Source: Peptococcaceae bacterium (GTDB lineage: Bacteria > Bacillota > Peptococcia > Peptococcales > Peptococcaceae). From it: a stretch of 7,414 bases of DNA. Shown piece after piece: positions 1 to 5,287 of this stretch; the stretch's first letter is position 1; each line of letters starts with the position of its first letter. The position numbers and the translations under genes were made by a program. The stretch covers positions 1 through 7,414 of the forward strand of contig JAFNVD010000215.1 in NCBI GenBank assembly GCA_017383785.1. The letters are read 5' to 3'. The notes under the pieces were generated by a model. That model saw only the letters and a list, made by a program, of their open reading frames with translations, was not told the origin of the DNA and ran no database searches.

Positions 1-93
1 CCTATTTCCCGCGCACTGCGCCAGGAAATCAAAGAACAGCTGGACAATGCCGGAGTAGAAATCTCTTATCCGAAAGTACAAATTGTGCAATAA
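1..93 (+). CDS. C-terminal end of an MscS-family mechanosensitive ion channel (partial, 5' end outside window)
   Basis: The first frame is open from base 1 to a TAA at 91-93 and gives 30 residues. The pattern is SRALRQEIKEQLDNAGVEIS, then YPK and a short hydrophobic tail. This matches the end of small-conductance mechanosensitive channels: an amphipathic helix (xxIKxxLDxAGIEIPYP) that closes the cytoplasmic beta/alpha vestibule. Such channels open under membrane tension and release solutes during hypo-osmotic shock. Only the last helix is visible, so the pore helices cannot be checked. The gene is followed after 15 bases by a DUF951 gene in the same direction, an arrangement that I believe recurs in Firmicutes, which supports the call. 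The identification rests on a short tail. Confidence 0.72.
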   Translation, partial: PISRALRQEIKEQLDNAGVEISYPKVQIVQ

Positions 94-108
94 GGGGGAA
101 CACTTCAC

Positions 109-333
109 ATGCCAATGAAATTATACGTAGGTGATATCATCCAAACAAAAAAAAGCCACCCTTGCGGCGGCAATCAATGGGAAATTATGCGTGTGGGTAT
201 GGACTTTCGCATTCGCTGCACCACCTGTGACCATCAAGTATGGATTCCACGCGTAAAGCTGGAAAAGTCCATAAAAAAGGTAATATCATCCGTAAATGAT
301 ATCACTCCTCTAGAAACCAATACAAACGCTTAA
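109..333 (+). CDS. DUF951 family small protein
   Basis: A 74-residue protein with the DUF951 layout. A short beta-rich N-terminus (LYVGDIIQTKKSHPCGG) leads into W-E-I-x-R-x-G-x-D-F-R-I-R-C-T-T-C, then a basic stretch (WIPRVKLEKSIKKV). Cys19, Cys37 and Cys40, with His18 or His42 nearby, could form a zinc-ribbon-like site; metal binding is inference. Residues after about 58 look like a non-conserved tail. The biochemical role of the family is not established. The ATG at 109 is chosen because GGGGG at 94-98 lies 10 bases upstream; the ATG at 115 would be too far. It starts 15 bases after the MscS stop, so the two are probably co-transcribed, and a strong hairpin follows. Confidence 0.85.
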   Translation: MPMKLYVGDIIQTKKSHPCGGNQWEIMRVGMDFRIRCTTCDHQVWIPRVKLEKSIKKVISSVNDITPLETNTNA

Positions 334-338
334 AACGC

Positions 339-380
339 AAAATACGGTGTCCGATAATGTGCGGACACCGTATTTTTATT
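339..380 (+). terminator. Rho-independent terminator after DUF951, possibly shared with gdhA
   Basis: AAAATACGGTGTCCG (339-353) pairs perfectly over 15 bp with CGGACACCGTATTTT (362-376), with an 8-base loop. A T-rich run (TTTTTATTTATTTATTTG) follows on the plus strand. It ends the MscS/DUF951 transcript. On the minus strand the hairpin is followed by TTTTGCG, so it may also stop gdhA transcription arriving from the right. No other hairpin is seen between the gdhA stop and this site. Confidence 0.88.
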
Positions 381-429
381 TATTTATTTGTTTGTTTTCA
401 ATAGGCTGCAGAATTTTTTTCGTACTAAA

Positions 430-1782
430 TTACAGTACGCCCTGCAGATACATTGCACGAGCTACCTTTCTGAAACCAGCCAGGTTTGCACCGGCCATCA
501 GGTTGTAGCCCAGACCAAATTCTTCTGCTGCAGAAGCTGCATTGTCATGGATATCTTTCATGATATCAAACAGTTTCTGGTCAACTTCTTCAGCTGTCCA
601 GGAAGTACGCATAGAGTTCTGGCTCATTTCCAGACCGGATACAGCTACACCACCTGCGTTAACAGCTTTGGATGGAGCCATTACTACGCCGTTTTCCTGC
701 ATGTATTTGATTGCATCGTTTGCACATGGCATATTGGATGTTTCAACAACAAATTTTACACCCTGAGCTACGATTGCTTTTGCATCGTCTAACAGAATTT
801 CGTTCTGTGTAGCGCATGGCATATAAATATCAGCACCAGGAATTTTGCCCCATGGTTTTTCACCTGGATAGAATGTAGCGGATGGGAATTTGTCAGCATA
901 TACGCTAACTTTATCCTGACCGGAAGCACGCATTTCTAACAGATAGTCGATTTTTTCGCCTAAAACGCCTTCTGGATCATATACATAACCGTCCGGACCG
1001 GAAATAGATACTACTTTACCGCCCATTTCAGTTACTTTTGTAGTTACACCCCATGTTACGTTACCGAAACCGGACAGCGCAACTGTTTTGCCTTCGAAAG
1101 AGGTACCTTCATGGTTTAACATATGCTGTGCAAAATATGCAGCACCGAAGCCTGTTGCTTCCGGACGAATCAGAGAACCGCCGTAAGACAGATCTTTACC
1201 GGTTAATACGCCGTTTTCAAATGCACCGCGGATGCGTCTGTACTGACCATACATGTAGCCGATTTCTTTTGCACCTACGCCGATATCCCCTGCAGGAACG
1301 TCAATGTCCGGACCGATGTGACGATACAGTTCTGTCATAAATGCCTGGCAGAAACGCATGATTTCGCCGTCGGATTTACCACGTGGGTCAAAGTCAGAAC
1401 CACCTTTACCACCGCCCATTGGCAGACCGGTCATGGAGTTTTTAAAGATCTGTTCAAACCCTAAGAATTTGATAATACTGCTGCATACGGTGTGATGGAA
1501 ACGTAAACCACCTTTGTAAGGCCCGATTGCACCGTTAAACTGTACTCTCCAACCACGGTTTACCTGTACTTTACCATTGTCATCTACCCAAGCTACACGG
1601 AAAGCAACCTGGCGTTCCGGTTCTACCAGACGACCCAGAATGTTTGCTTCTTCGTATTCCGGATGCTGTGCCATTGCAGGTTCCAGAGAACGTAAAACTT
1701 CTTCTACTGCCTGAATAAATTCAGGTTCACCCGGATTTCTTTTTTTCACATCTTCAATTACTTGTTCAATGTATGCGTTCAT
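430..1782 (-). CDS. gdhA: Glutamate dehydrogenase, hexameric clostridial type (probably NAD-linked)
   Basis: A 450-residue enzyme, the usual length for the hexameric bacterial family. It interconverts glutamate with 2-oxoglutarate and ammonia in the cytoplasm. The N-terminal substrate domain carries GPYKGGLRFH (Lys90), FKNSMTGLPMGGGKGGSDFDP (Lys114, catalytic Lys126) and DVPAGDIGVG (Asp166). The Rossmann domain has GFGNV at 238-242. Ser382 in the C-terminal VSGLEMSQNS segment lines up with the glutamate-contacting serine of the C. symbiosum enzyme. SGPDGYVYDPEG (262-273) keeps the Pro-Asp pair (263-264) of that NAD-specific enzyme rather than the Ser/basic residues typical of NADP forms, so NAD preference and a role in glutamate catabolism are inferred. 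The ATG at 1782 has TGAGGAGG 7 bases upstream. It lies 79 bases downstream of trmB. Residues 96-102 (HHTVCSS) differ from the usual HPSVN-type segment. Confidence 0.96.
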   Translation of the reverse strand: MNAYIEQVIEDVKKRNPGEPEFIQAVEEVLRSLEPAMAQHPEYEEANILGRLVEPERQVAFRVAWVDDNGKVQVNRGWRVQFNGAIGPYKGGLRFHHTVCSSIIKFLGFEQIFKNSMTGLPMGGGKGGSDFDPRGKSDGEIMRFCQAFMTELYRHIGPDIDVPAGDIGVGAKEIGYMYGQYRRIRGAFENGVLTGKDLSYGGSLIRPEATGFGAAYFAQHMLNHEGTSFEGKTVALSGFGNVTWGVTTKVTEMGGKVVSISGPDGYVYDPEGVLGEKIDYLLEMRASGQDKVSVYADKFPSATFYPGEKPWGKIPGADIYMPCATQNEILLDDAKAIVAQGVKFVVETSNMPCANDAIKYMQENGVVMAPSKAVNAGGVAVSGLEMSQNSMRTSWTAEEVDQKLFDIMKDIHDNAASAAEEFGLGYNLMAGANLAGFRKVARAMYLQGVL

Positions 1783-1789
1783 ATGAGCG

Positions 1790-1797
1790 CCTCCTCA
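1790..1797 (-). promoter_or_regulatory. Ribosome binding site of gdhA
   Basis: On the minus strand TGAGGAGG sits 7 bases before the ATG at 1782, a near-perfect Shine-Dalgarno sequence. It fits a highly translated metabolic enzyme and fixes the start. Confidence 0.8.
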
Positions 1798-1827
1798 AAA
1801 AATAATTAAAATATTTATTAATAAATC

Positions 1828-1843
1828 TGCTGCATTTGCAGCA
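1828..1843 (-). promoter_or_regulatory. Short inverted repeat in the trmB-gdhA gap
   Basis: TGCTGC-AAAT-GCAGCA (minus strand) is a 6-bp perfect inverted repeat with a 4-base loop, followed by AT-rich sequence (ATTTATTAATAAATATTTT). It could be a weak attenuator or terminator after trmB, or an operator in the gdhA leader. No convincing -10/-35 pair for gdhA was found in the gap. A TTGACC at 1854-1859 has no matching -10 at normal spacing. It is therefore open whether gdhA has its own promoter or is read through from trmB. Confidence 0.35.
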
Positions 1844-1861
1844 CCGATTAAACGGTCAAAT

Positions 1862-2512
1862 TTAGCAAGGTTTTACTGCCTCTAATCTGTAAATCGGCAT
1901 CCCTTGATTATGAAATTTGGTTTCGTATTCTGTAGCCACATTGCCTTCAGGCAGCTTTTTATACATATCCAGCTGGATATTCTGCATTTTCCACCCACAT
2001 GCACTGAATTCGTTTAACGAAAACTCAAACAGTCCCTGATTATCAGTTTTAAAATGCACCTGCCCCTCTGCTTTTAACACAGCCGCATACTGATCCAAAA
2101 AACCTTTGTGTGTTAGTCTGCGTTTTGCATGACGTGTTTTTGGCCATGGGTCAGAAAAATTCAAATAAACACGGTCTACTTCCCCCGGTGCAAACAAGTC
2201 CTCCAGCAAAGATGCATTAATCCATACCAAACGCAAATTGTCCGGAACCCCTTCTGCACGATTCATACGCTTCACGGCATCTAAAAGCACCTCTTCGATG
2301 ACTTCAATACCAATATAGTTGATATCCGGATTCTGTCGCGCCAGTGTGCTGACAAACTTGCCTTTTCCCATACCTACTTCTATTTGAATAGGCTGAGTAT
2401 TCCCAAAGATTTCATGCCATTTACCTTTGTGTTTTTCAGGCTCCAGCACTACAATTGGTGCATATTGCATCAATGCCTCTCGTGTGCCGGGCTGTTTACG
2501 AACTCGCGCCAT
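1862..2512 (-). CDS. trmB: tRNA (guanine-N7-)-methyltransferase TrmB
   Basis: Methylates G46 in the variable loop of tRNAs using S-adenosylmethionine; cytoplasmic. The 216-residue protein has the class I methyltransferase motif I IEVGMGKGKF (44-53), the acidic end of the next strand (GIEVIEE, 68-74), the family signature NFSDPWPKTRHAKRRL (118-133, catalytic-region Asp121), GQVHFKTDN (150-158) and the C-terminal TEYETKF (194-200). Length matches Gram-positive TrmB. I use the ATG at 2512 because AGGTGA lies 5 bases upstream. A GTG at 2521 would add three residues but has no good ribosome binding site. The gene is divergent from the small plus-strand gene at 2734 and has a promoter-like TATAAT at 2618-2623. 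gdhA follows in the same direction. Confidence 0.96.
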   Translation of the reverse strand: MARVRKQPGTREALMQYAPIVVLEPEKHKGKWHEIFGNTQPIQIEVGMGKGKFVSTLARQNPDINYIGIEVIEEVLLDAVKRMNRAEGVPDNLRLVWINASLLEDLFAPGEVDRVYLNFSDPWPKTRHAKRRLTHKGFLDQYAAVLKAEGQVHFKTDNQGLFEFSLNEFSACGWKMQNIQLDMYKKLPEGNVATEYETKFHNQGMPIYRLEAVKPC

Positions 2513-2563
2513 TTGATTCACCTATTCTCGAAAAAATTCATATTTTTTTGACACGCTGCACAC

Positions 2564-2594
2564 TTTGTGATGTCACAGTAACGTCATTTTGTGA
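2564..2594. promoter_or_regulatory. Palindromic site and direct repeat in the trmB upstream region
   Basis: TGTGATGTCACA (2566-2577) has perfect 5-base arms around TG. A wider imperfect palindrome, TGATGTCAC-A-GTAACGTCA, spans 2569-2587 with 7 of 9 positions matching. TTTGTGA occurs at 2564-2570 and again at 2588-2594, 24 bases apart. The arms resemble CRP/FNR-family half sites (TGTGA), but the spacing is not the classical six bases. If the trmB promoter call is right, this lies in the trmB 5' leader. The binding protein is unknown and the site may be chance. Confidence 0.3.
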
Positions 2595-2617
2595 AATCAG
2601 CATATCTTAATACATCC

Positions 2618-2647
2618 ATTATAACTGGTAACATGATAAAAGTACAA
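2618..2647 (-). promoter_or_regulatory. Probable sigma-A promoter for trmB
   Basis: On the minus strand a perfect TATAAT (2618-2623) is preceded, at an 18-base spacing, by TTGTAC (2642-2647), which keeps the TTG of the -35 box. Transcription would start near 2611 and leave a leader of about 100 bases before the trmB ATG. Confidence 0.5.
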
Positions 2648-2665
2648 TCATTTTCTGCAAATCCC

Positions 2666-2694
2666 TTTATTTATTTTTCTTTTTGCGGTACAAT
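2666..2694 (+). promoter_or_regulatory. Possible promoter for the 70-residue protein gene
   Basis: TACAAT (2689-2694) is a good -10 box about 40 bases before the ATG at 2734. The region 17 bases upstream is TTTATT (2666-2671), a weak -35. The -10 (GGTACAAT) also partly resembles sporulation sigma-E boxes, so the sigma factor is uncertain. Confidence 0.38.
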
Positions 2695-2733
2695 ATAAAA
2701 TTATAGCGAAAGATTTGGAAGGGAGATTTGAAG

Positions 2734-2946
2734 ATGAAAGGGCATCTCGAAATTTTTGAACACCGTTTAAAAGCTATGGTAACGAAATTACCTGGCATTG
2801 ATACACTGGATATCGATCAGGCATTTCTGGAATATGAACAGGCACTGGGCGATACCATCGCATTCTATGATGTAAAAAGCGGCAGCACATTGGCTGACTA
2901 TTATGCATCTACCTTTGTACAGTTTATCAAAAACAAATTAAAATAA
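2734..2946 (+). CDS. Hypothetical 70-residue protein, family not recognised
   Basis: I do not recognise this protein. It is small and soluble-looking, with no signal peptide, membrane segment or cysteine. It appears mostly helical: HLEIFEHRLKAMVTKLPG, then an acidic part (DTLDIDQAFLEYEQALGD), then a polar part ending in aromatic and basic residues (FVQFIKNKLK). The ATG at 2734 is chosen over a TTG at 2728 because AAGGGAG at 2719-2725 is 8 bases from the ATG and only 2 from the TTG. It looks real: it has a good ribosome binding site, a -10 box upstream and an intrinsic terminator right after the stop. It stands alone, divergent from trmB and convergent with the exporter gene, so context gives no function. 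Confidence 0.75.
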   Translation: MKGHLEIFEHRLKAMVTKLPGIDTLDIDQAFLEYEQALGDTIAFYDVKSGSTLADYYASTFVQFIKNKLK

Positions 2947-2948
2947 GT

Positions 2949-3863
2949 CTATTCTTCGTCATTCAACCGTGCTCGATATTCGGGCGCGGTTTTTTTGTTT
3001 TGCAAAAACTCTAACTTGGTCTCCGATACTACAATTGCAAAGAAAATAACTGCAAAGCCAATCAATAATCGTGCCGTTACTTCTTCTGCACCAACCATAA
3101 TAGAGAAAATAACACCAAATACCGATTCCAAACTTAAAATTAATGCACCGGCAGATGGAGAAGTATATTTGAGCCCAAATGTCTGCAAGCCCAATGCACC
3201 GGCTGTGGCAAATACACATAAATAGCTAAGCACCATCCAAATTTCTGTACTCATTTCAGCCACTGCCAAAGGCGGCTCAAACAAAAATGCCAATACCCAG
3301 CTCCACATGGCTGCAAAGAAAAACTGACCGATTGTGAGCAGCATTACATCCATAGTACGAGTAAACTTGGCCGATACCACAATATGCAGCGCATAGAACA
3401 CACCGCACACCAGTGTCAGCAAATCACCACGACCGACGCTTAGATTATCATCCAATGCTACCAGGCCAATCCCCACAATGCACAATACTGCTGCAATCAC
3501 ATTAAATTTGTCCGGACGAGTTCCCGCAACACCCCAAAACAAAAACGGCACTAAAATGCAATACCCTGCTGTCAAAAATGCGTTTTTGCCCGGCGTGGTA
3601 TCCATCAAACCAAAAGTCTGAAATGCATACGCTGCAATTAACGCAGTCCCCATGATTAACCCTGCAATGATTACTTCTTTATTGATATGCTTCCATTTTT
3701 TCCAGAAGACAATCCCCAACAACACAAATGCACCGGTAAAACGGATTGCCAATAAATAATACGTTGTAATGTCATCCAAGGCATCCTTCATGATAATAAA
3801 GCTGCTGCCCCAAATCAGTGTTGCCAATAACAATGCCAGTTTTGCAACCAACTGTTGATTCAC
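2949..3863 (-). CDS. DMT-superfamily (EamA) transporter, 10-TM exporter-like permease
   Basis: A 304-residue inner-membrane protein with two tandem EamA repeats, about ten hydrophobic helices in all. The first repeat opens with LALLLATLIWGSSFIIMKDAL (about 8-28); its WGSSF motif is typical of the family. It continues with TTPGKNAFLTAGYCILVPFL (about 89-108). The second repeat ends with GLKYTSPSAGALILSLESVFG, the conserved helix 8-9 region, and a charged cytoplasmic tail. Members export amino acids, metabolites or drugs; the substrate here cannot be told. The start is GTG at 3863 with AAGGAGA 8 bases upstream. It is a single-gene unit with its own promoter, and its 3' end is 2 bases from the converging small gene, whose terminator is embedded in the last codons. 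Confidence 0.93.
   Translation of the reverse strand: MNQQLVAKLALLLATLIWGSSFIIMKDALDDITTYYLLAIRFTGAFVLLGIVFWKKWKHINKEVIIAGLIMGTALIAAYAFQTFGLMDTTPGKNAFLTAGYCILVPFLFWGVAGTRPDKFNVIAAVLCIVGIGLVALDDNLSVGRGDLLTLVCGVFYALHIVVSAKFTRTMDVMLLTIGQFFFAAMWSWVLAFLFEPPLAVAEMSTEIWMVLSYLCVFATAGALGLQTFGLKYTSPSAGALILSLESVFGVIFSIMVGAEEVTARLLIGFAVIFFAIVVSETKLEFLQNKKTAPEYRARLNDEE
2966..2996 (+). terminator. Rho-independent terminator for the 70-residue gene, inside the exporter coding sequence
   Basis: The segment 2966-2990 begins ACCGTGCTCGA and ends TCGGGCGCGGT. It folds into an 11-bp stem (two G-U pairs) with a 3-base loop and is followed by TTTTTT (2991-2996). It starts 20 bases after the small gene's stop. The same bases encode, on the other strand, the last charged residues of the exporter. 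Confidence 0.8.
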
Positions 3864-3894
3864 AATATCGTCTCCTTTACGTCACTTTCCTTCT

Positions 3895-3923
3895 ATTATA
3901 GCTATCTTCTAAATGAAACACAA
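3895..3923 (-). promoter_or_regulatory. Sigma-A-type promoter for the EamA transporter
   Basis: On the minus strand TTGTGT (3918-3923) and TATAAT (3895-3900) are separated by exactly 17 bases. The -10 is perfect and the -35 keeps TTG. The start of transcription would be about 25 bases before the GTG at 3863. Confidence 0.62.
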
Positions 3924-3935
3924 GCCGTTCCCTAC

Positions 3936-3963
3936 ACCTTTCTATCGGTTCCGACATAGAATA
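3936..3963 (+). promoter_or_regulatory. Sporulation-type promoter (sigma-E/sigma-K like) for cotJABC
   Basis: CATAGAATA (3955-3963) fits the sigma-K -10 pattern CATAnnnTA and differs by one base from the sigma-E -10 CATACAAT. ACC at 3936-3938, 16 bases upstream, fits a sigma-K -35 (AC core); a clear sigma-E -35 is not seen. In Bacillus subtilis cotJ is expressed in the mother cell under sigma-E. No sigma-A-like pair is apparent, so mother-cell expression is inferred. Confidence 0.55.
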
Positions 3964-3992
3964 TACCATGAAATCGAAAGGAGGAATGCCTT

Positions 3993-4247
3993 ATGATACA
4001 AACCACCCAACCGCAAGCACTGGCAATGATTTCTGTCCCATGGCAGGAATACATCACCCCTATGTCACCTGCAGAATCACTGTCGCGCGGTACTGTATTT
4101 AGCAATCTGGCACAGACCTATGTGCCTACGATTATGCCGCCCGTTAGCGCACAGTCCGCAGCTCCGACAATGATGCAGGGAATGAATGCCATGTCAAATA
4201 TGAACACGATGCCAATGCCTAATATGGGCATGCAGAAAAAACGCTAA
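3993..4247 (+). CDS. cotJA: Spore coat associated protein CotJA
   Basis: An 84-residue protein of the CotJA family, first gene of the three-gene cotJ spore-coat operon. The recognisable core is LAMISVPWQEYITPM, then a SLSRGTVF block and a hydrophobic patch (LAQTYVPTIMPP), about residues 10-50; family members share the VPWQ and L-x-R-G-T-x-F features. In B. subtilis CotJA is needed for coat assembly of CotJC. The tail (60-84) is unusual: nine Met in 21 residues, at 61, 64, 67, 70 and 73 exactly every third position, then 75, 78 and 80, ending QKKR. The start is secure, with AAAGGAGG (3977-3984) 8 bases upstream. The gap to cotJB is 36 bases. Confidence 0.88.
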   Translation: MIQTTQPQALAMISVPWQEYITPMSPAESLSRGTVFSNLAQTYVPTIMPPVSAQSAAPTMMQGMNAMSNMNTMPMPNMGMQKKR

Positions 4248-4283
4248 CTCCATATAACAATCATATGAAAGGAGCCAACACCT

Positions 4284-4601
4284 ATGAAAAAGTTTAACAA
4301 CTGTCCTGCTTATGGCGGTACAGCTGTGGCAAACAATGCTGTCCCTAGTCAAAAAACAGCACTGTTAGAACTGCAGCAGCTCAGTTTTTCTCTTGTTGAT
4401 TTGAACCTATATCTGGATACCAATCCTGCCAACCAGCAGGCAGTTAACGATTACAATCAATTGTTTGAACAGTATTGGGAAGCCAAAGCCAACTACGAAC
4501 TGCAGTATGGCCCAATGAATAACTTTGGCCACTGCCCGGCTACCTACCCGTGGAGCTGGATTAACGACCCATGGCCATGGGAAAGAGGAGGTAATGTATA
4601 A
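4284..4601 (+). CDS. cotJB: Spore coat protein CotJB
   Basis: A 105-residue CotJB-family protein. The conserved core runs from about residue 24 and includes LLELQQLSFSLVDLNLYLDT (27-46), an aromatic/charged helix (QLFEQYWEAKANYELQYGP, 59-77) and a Trp/Pro-rich end with Trp at 90, 92, 97 and 99 (PWSW and PWPW). The PWPW end is a family hallmark. Residues 1-23, with Gly, Ala, Asn and one Cys, are an N-terminal extension compared with shorter family members such as the one in B. subtilis. Function: assembly of the inner spore coat with CotJA and CotJC; the exact role is not known. AAAGGAG (4268-4274) is 9 bases before the ATG. The stop overlaps the cotJC start (TAATG), which suggests translational coupling. 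Confidence 0.93.
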   Translation: MKKFNNCPAYGGTAVANNAVPSQKTALLELQQLSFSLVDLNLYLDTNPANQQAVNDYNQLFEQYWEAKANYELQYGPMNNFGHCPATYPWSWINDPWPWERGGNV

Positions 4602-5179
4602 TGTGGATTTACGAAAAAAAACTGCAGTTTCCAATTGATGTCAAATCCAAAGATTTAAAATTTGCAAAAACATTGATTGCACAGTACGGCGGCCCTGCAG
4701 GCGAATTGACTGCATGCCTGCAGTATTTGAACCAGCGCTTCACCATGCCGACCGGCCAGACACGTGCTTTACTTACCGACATCGGCACCGAAGAAATCGG
4801 GCACCTCGAGATGGTGGGCACCATGGTATATCAGATTATGGAGAATGCCTCTGTATGTGAATTGAAAGACGCCGGATTAGACCCATATTATACCCTGCAT
4901 GACCACGGATTATTTTACTCTGATCCAAACGGCTACAATTGGACTGCAGACTACGTAGACGGCCTGAATGACCCTATCACAGACTTAACCGCTAACATTT
5001 CAGCAGAACAAAAAGCAAAACAGACCTATGAATACCTGATGAATCTAGCCAATGGTGATGAAAGCCTGTTAGCACCGCTCAGATTTTTGTGGCAGCGTGA
5101 AGTGGTGCATTATCAGCGATTTGGCGAAGCATTGGAAACAGTAAAAGAATACTACAATCAGAAAAAATATTTCTGCTAA
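4601..5179 (+). CDS. cotJC: Spore coat protein CotJC, manganese catalase family
   Basis: A 192-residue four-helix ferritin-like protein of the Mn-catalase family. The dimanganese ligands expected from Lactobacillus-type Mn catalase are all visible: Glu35 (GPAGELTA), Glu65 and His68 (GTEEIGHLEM), Glu136 (SAEQKAKQ) and His170 (REVVHYQRF). Enzymatic breakdown of hydrogen peroxide at the spore coat is therefore plausible; the activity is inferred from ligands. The middle segment GLFYSDPNGYNWTADYVD (103-120) matches the Mn-catalase connecting loop. The protein is shorter than free Mn catalases (about 260 residues) but matches CotJC of bacilli (about 189). AGGAGG (4586-4591) lies 9 bases before the ATG, inside the end of cotJB. 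It is the last gene of the operon and is followed by a long hairpin. Confidence 0.96.
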   Translation: MWIYEKKLQFPIDVKSKDLKFAKTLIAQYGGPAGELTACLQYLNQRFTMPTGQTRALLTDIGTEEIGHLEMVGTMVYQIMENASVCELKDAGLDPYYTLHDHGLFYSDPNGYNWTADYVDGLNDPITDLTANISAEQKAKQTYEYLMNLANGDESLLAPLRFLWQREVVHYQRFGEALETVKEYYNQKKYFC

Positions 5180-5200
5180 AATTATAATCTGATACACTAA

Positions 5201-5263
5201 AAGCCCTGTATATATTTGCTAATCCAATTATAGAACTATTGGCACAAATATATAGCAGGGCTT
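5201..5263. terminator. Long hairpin between cotJC and the rhodanese gene (possible bidirectional terminator)
   Basis: AAGCCCTG (5201-5208) plus TATATATTTG (5209-5218) pair with CAAATATATA (5245-5254) plus CAGGGCTT (5256-5263). This gives 18 bp with a single bulged G at 5255. The 26-base loop holds a second inverted repeat, CCAAT (5224-5228) with ATTGG (5238-5242). It lies between converging genes, so it may stop both, but the T-tract is weak on each side (TTCTCG on plus, TTTTAG on minus). A repeat-element origin is possible. Confidence 0.6.
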
Positions 5264-5287
5264 CTCGTCAGGATTTTCCTTTTGTTT

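Noticed and set aside
373..396. TTTA/TTTG tetranucleotide run as a microsatellite or repeat element
   Set aside because: It is only about 24 bases and is better explained as the T-rich tail of the terminator at 339-376.
388..792. 134-codon open frame on the plus strand
   Set aside because: It lies antisense to the unmistakable gdhA sequence, has no ribosome binding site and gives a Cys/Phe-rich low-sense protein. It is a shadow of gdhA codon usage.
1854..1859. TTGACC as the -35 of a gdhA promoter
   Set aside because: The sequence at the -10 position (AATGCA) does not resemble TATAAT at any normal spacing.
2548..2576. Perfect TTGACA on the plus strand as a promoter -35
   Set aside because: No acceptable -10 box lies 16-18 bases downstream (TGTCAC and shifts of it), and no gene start follows within a reasonable distance.
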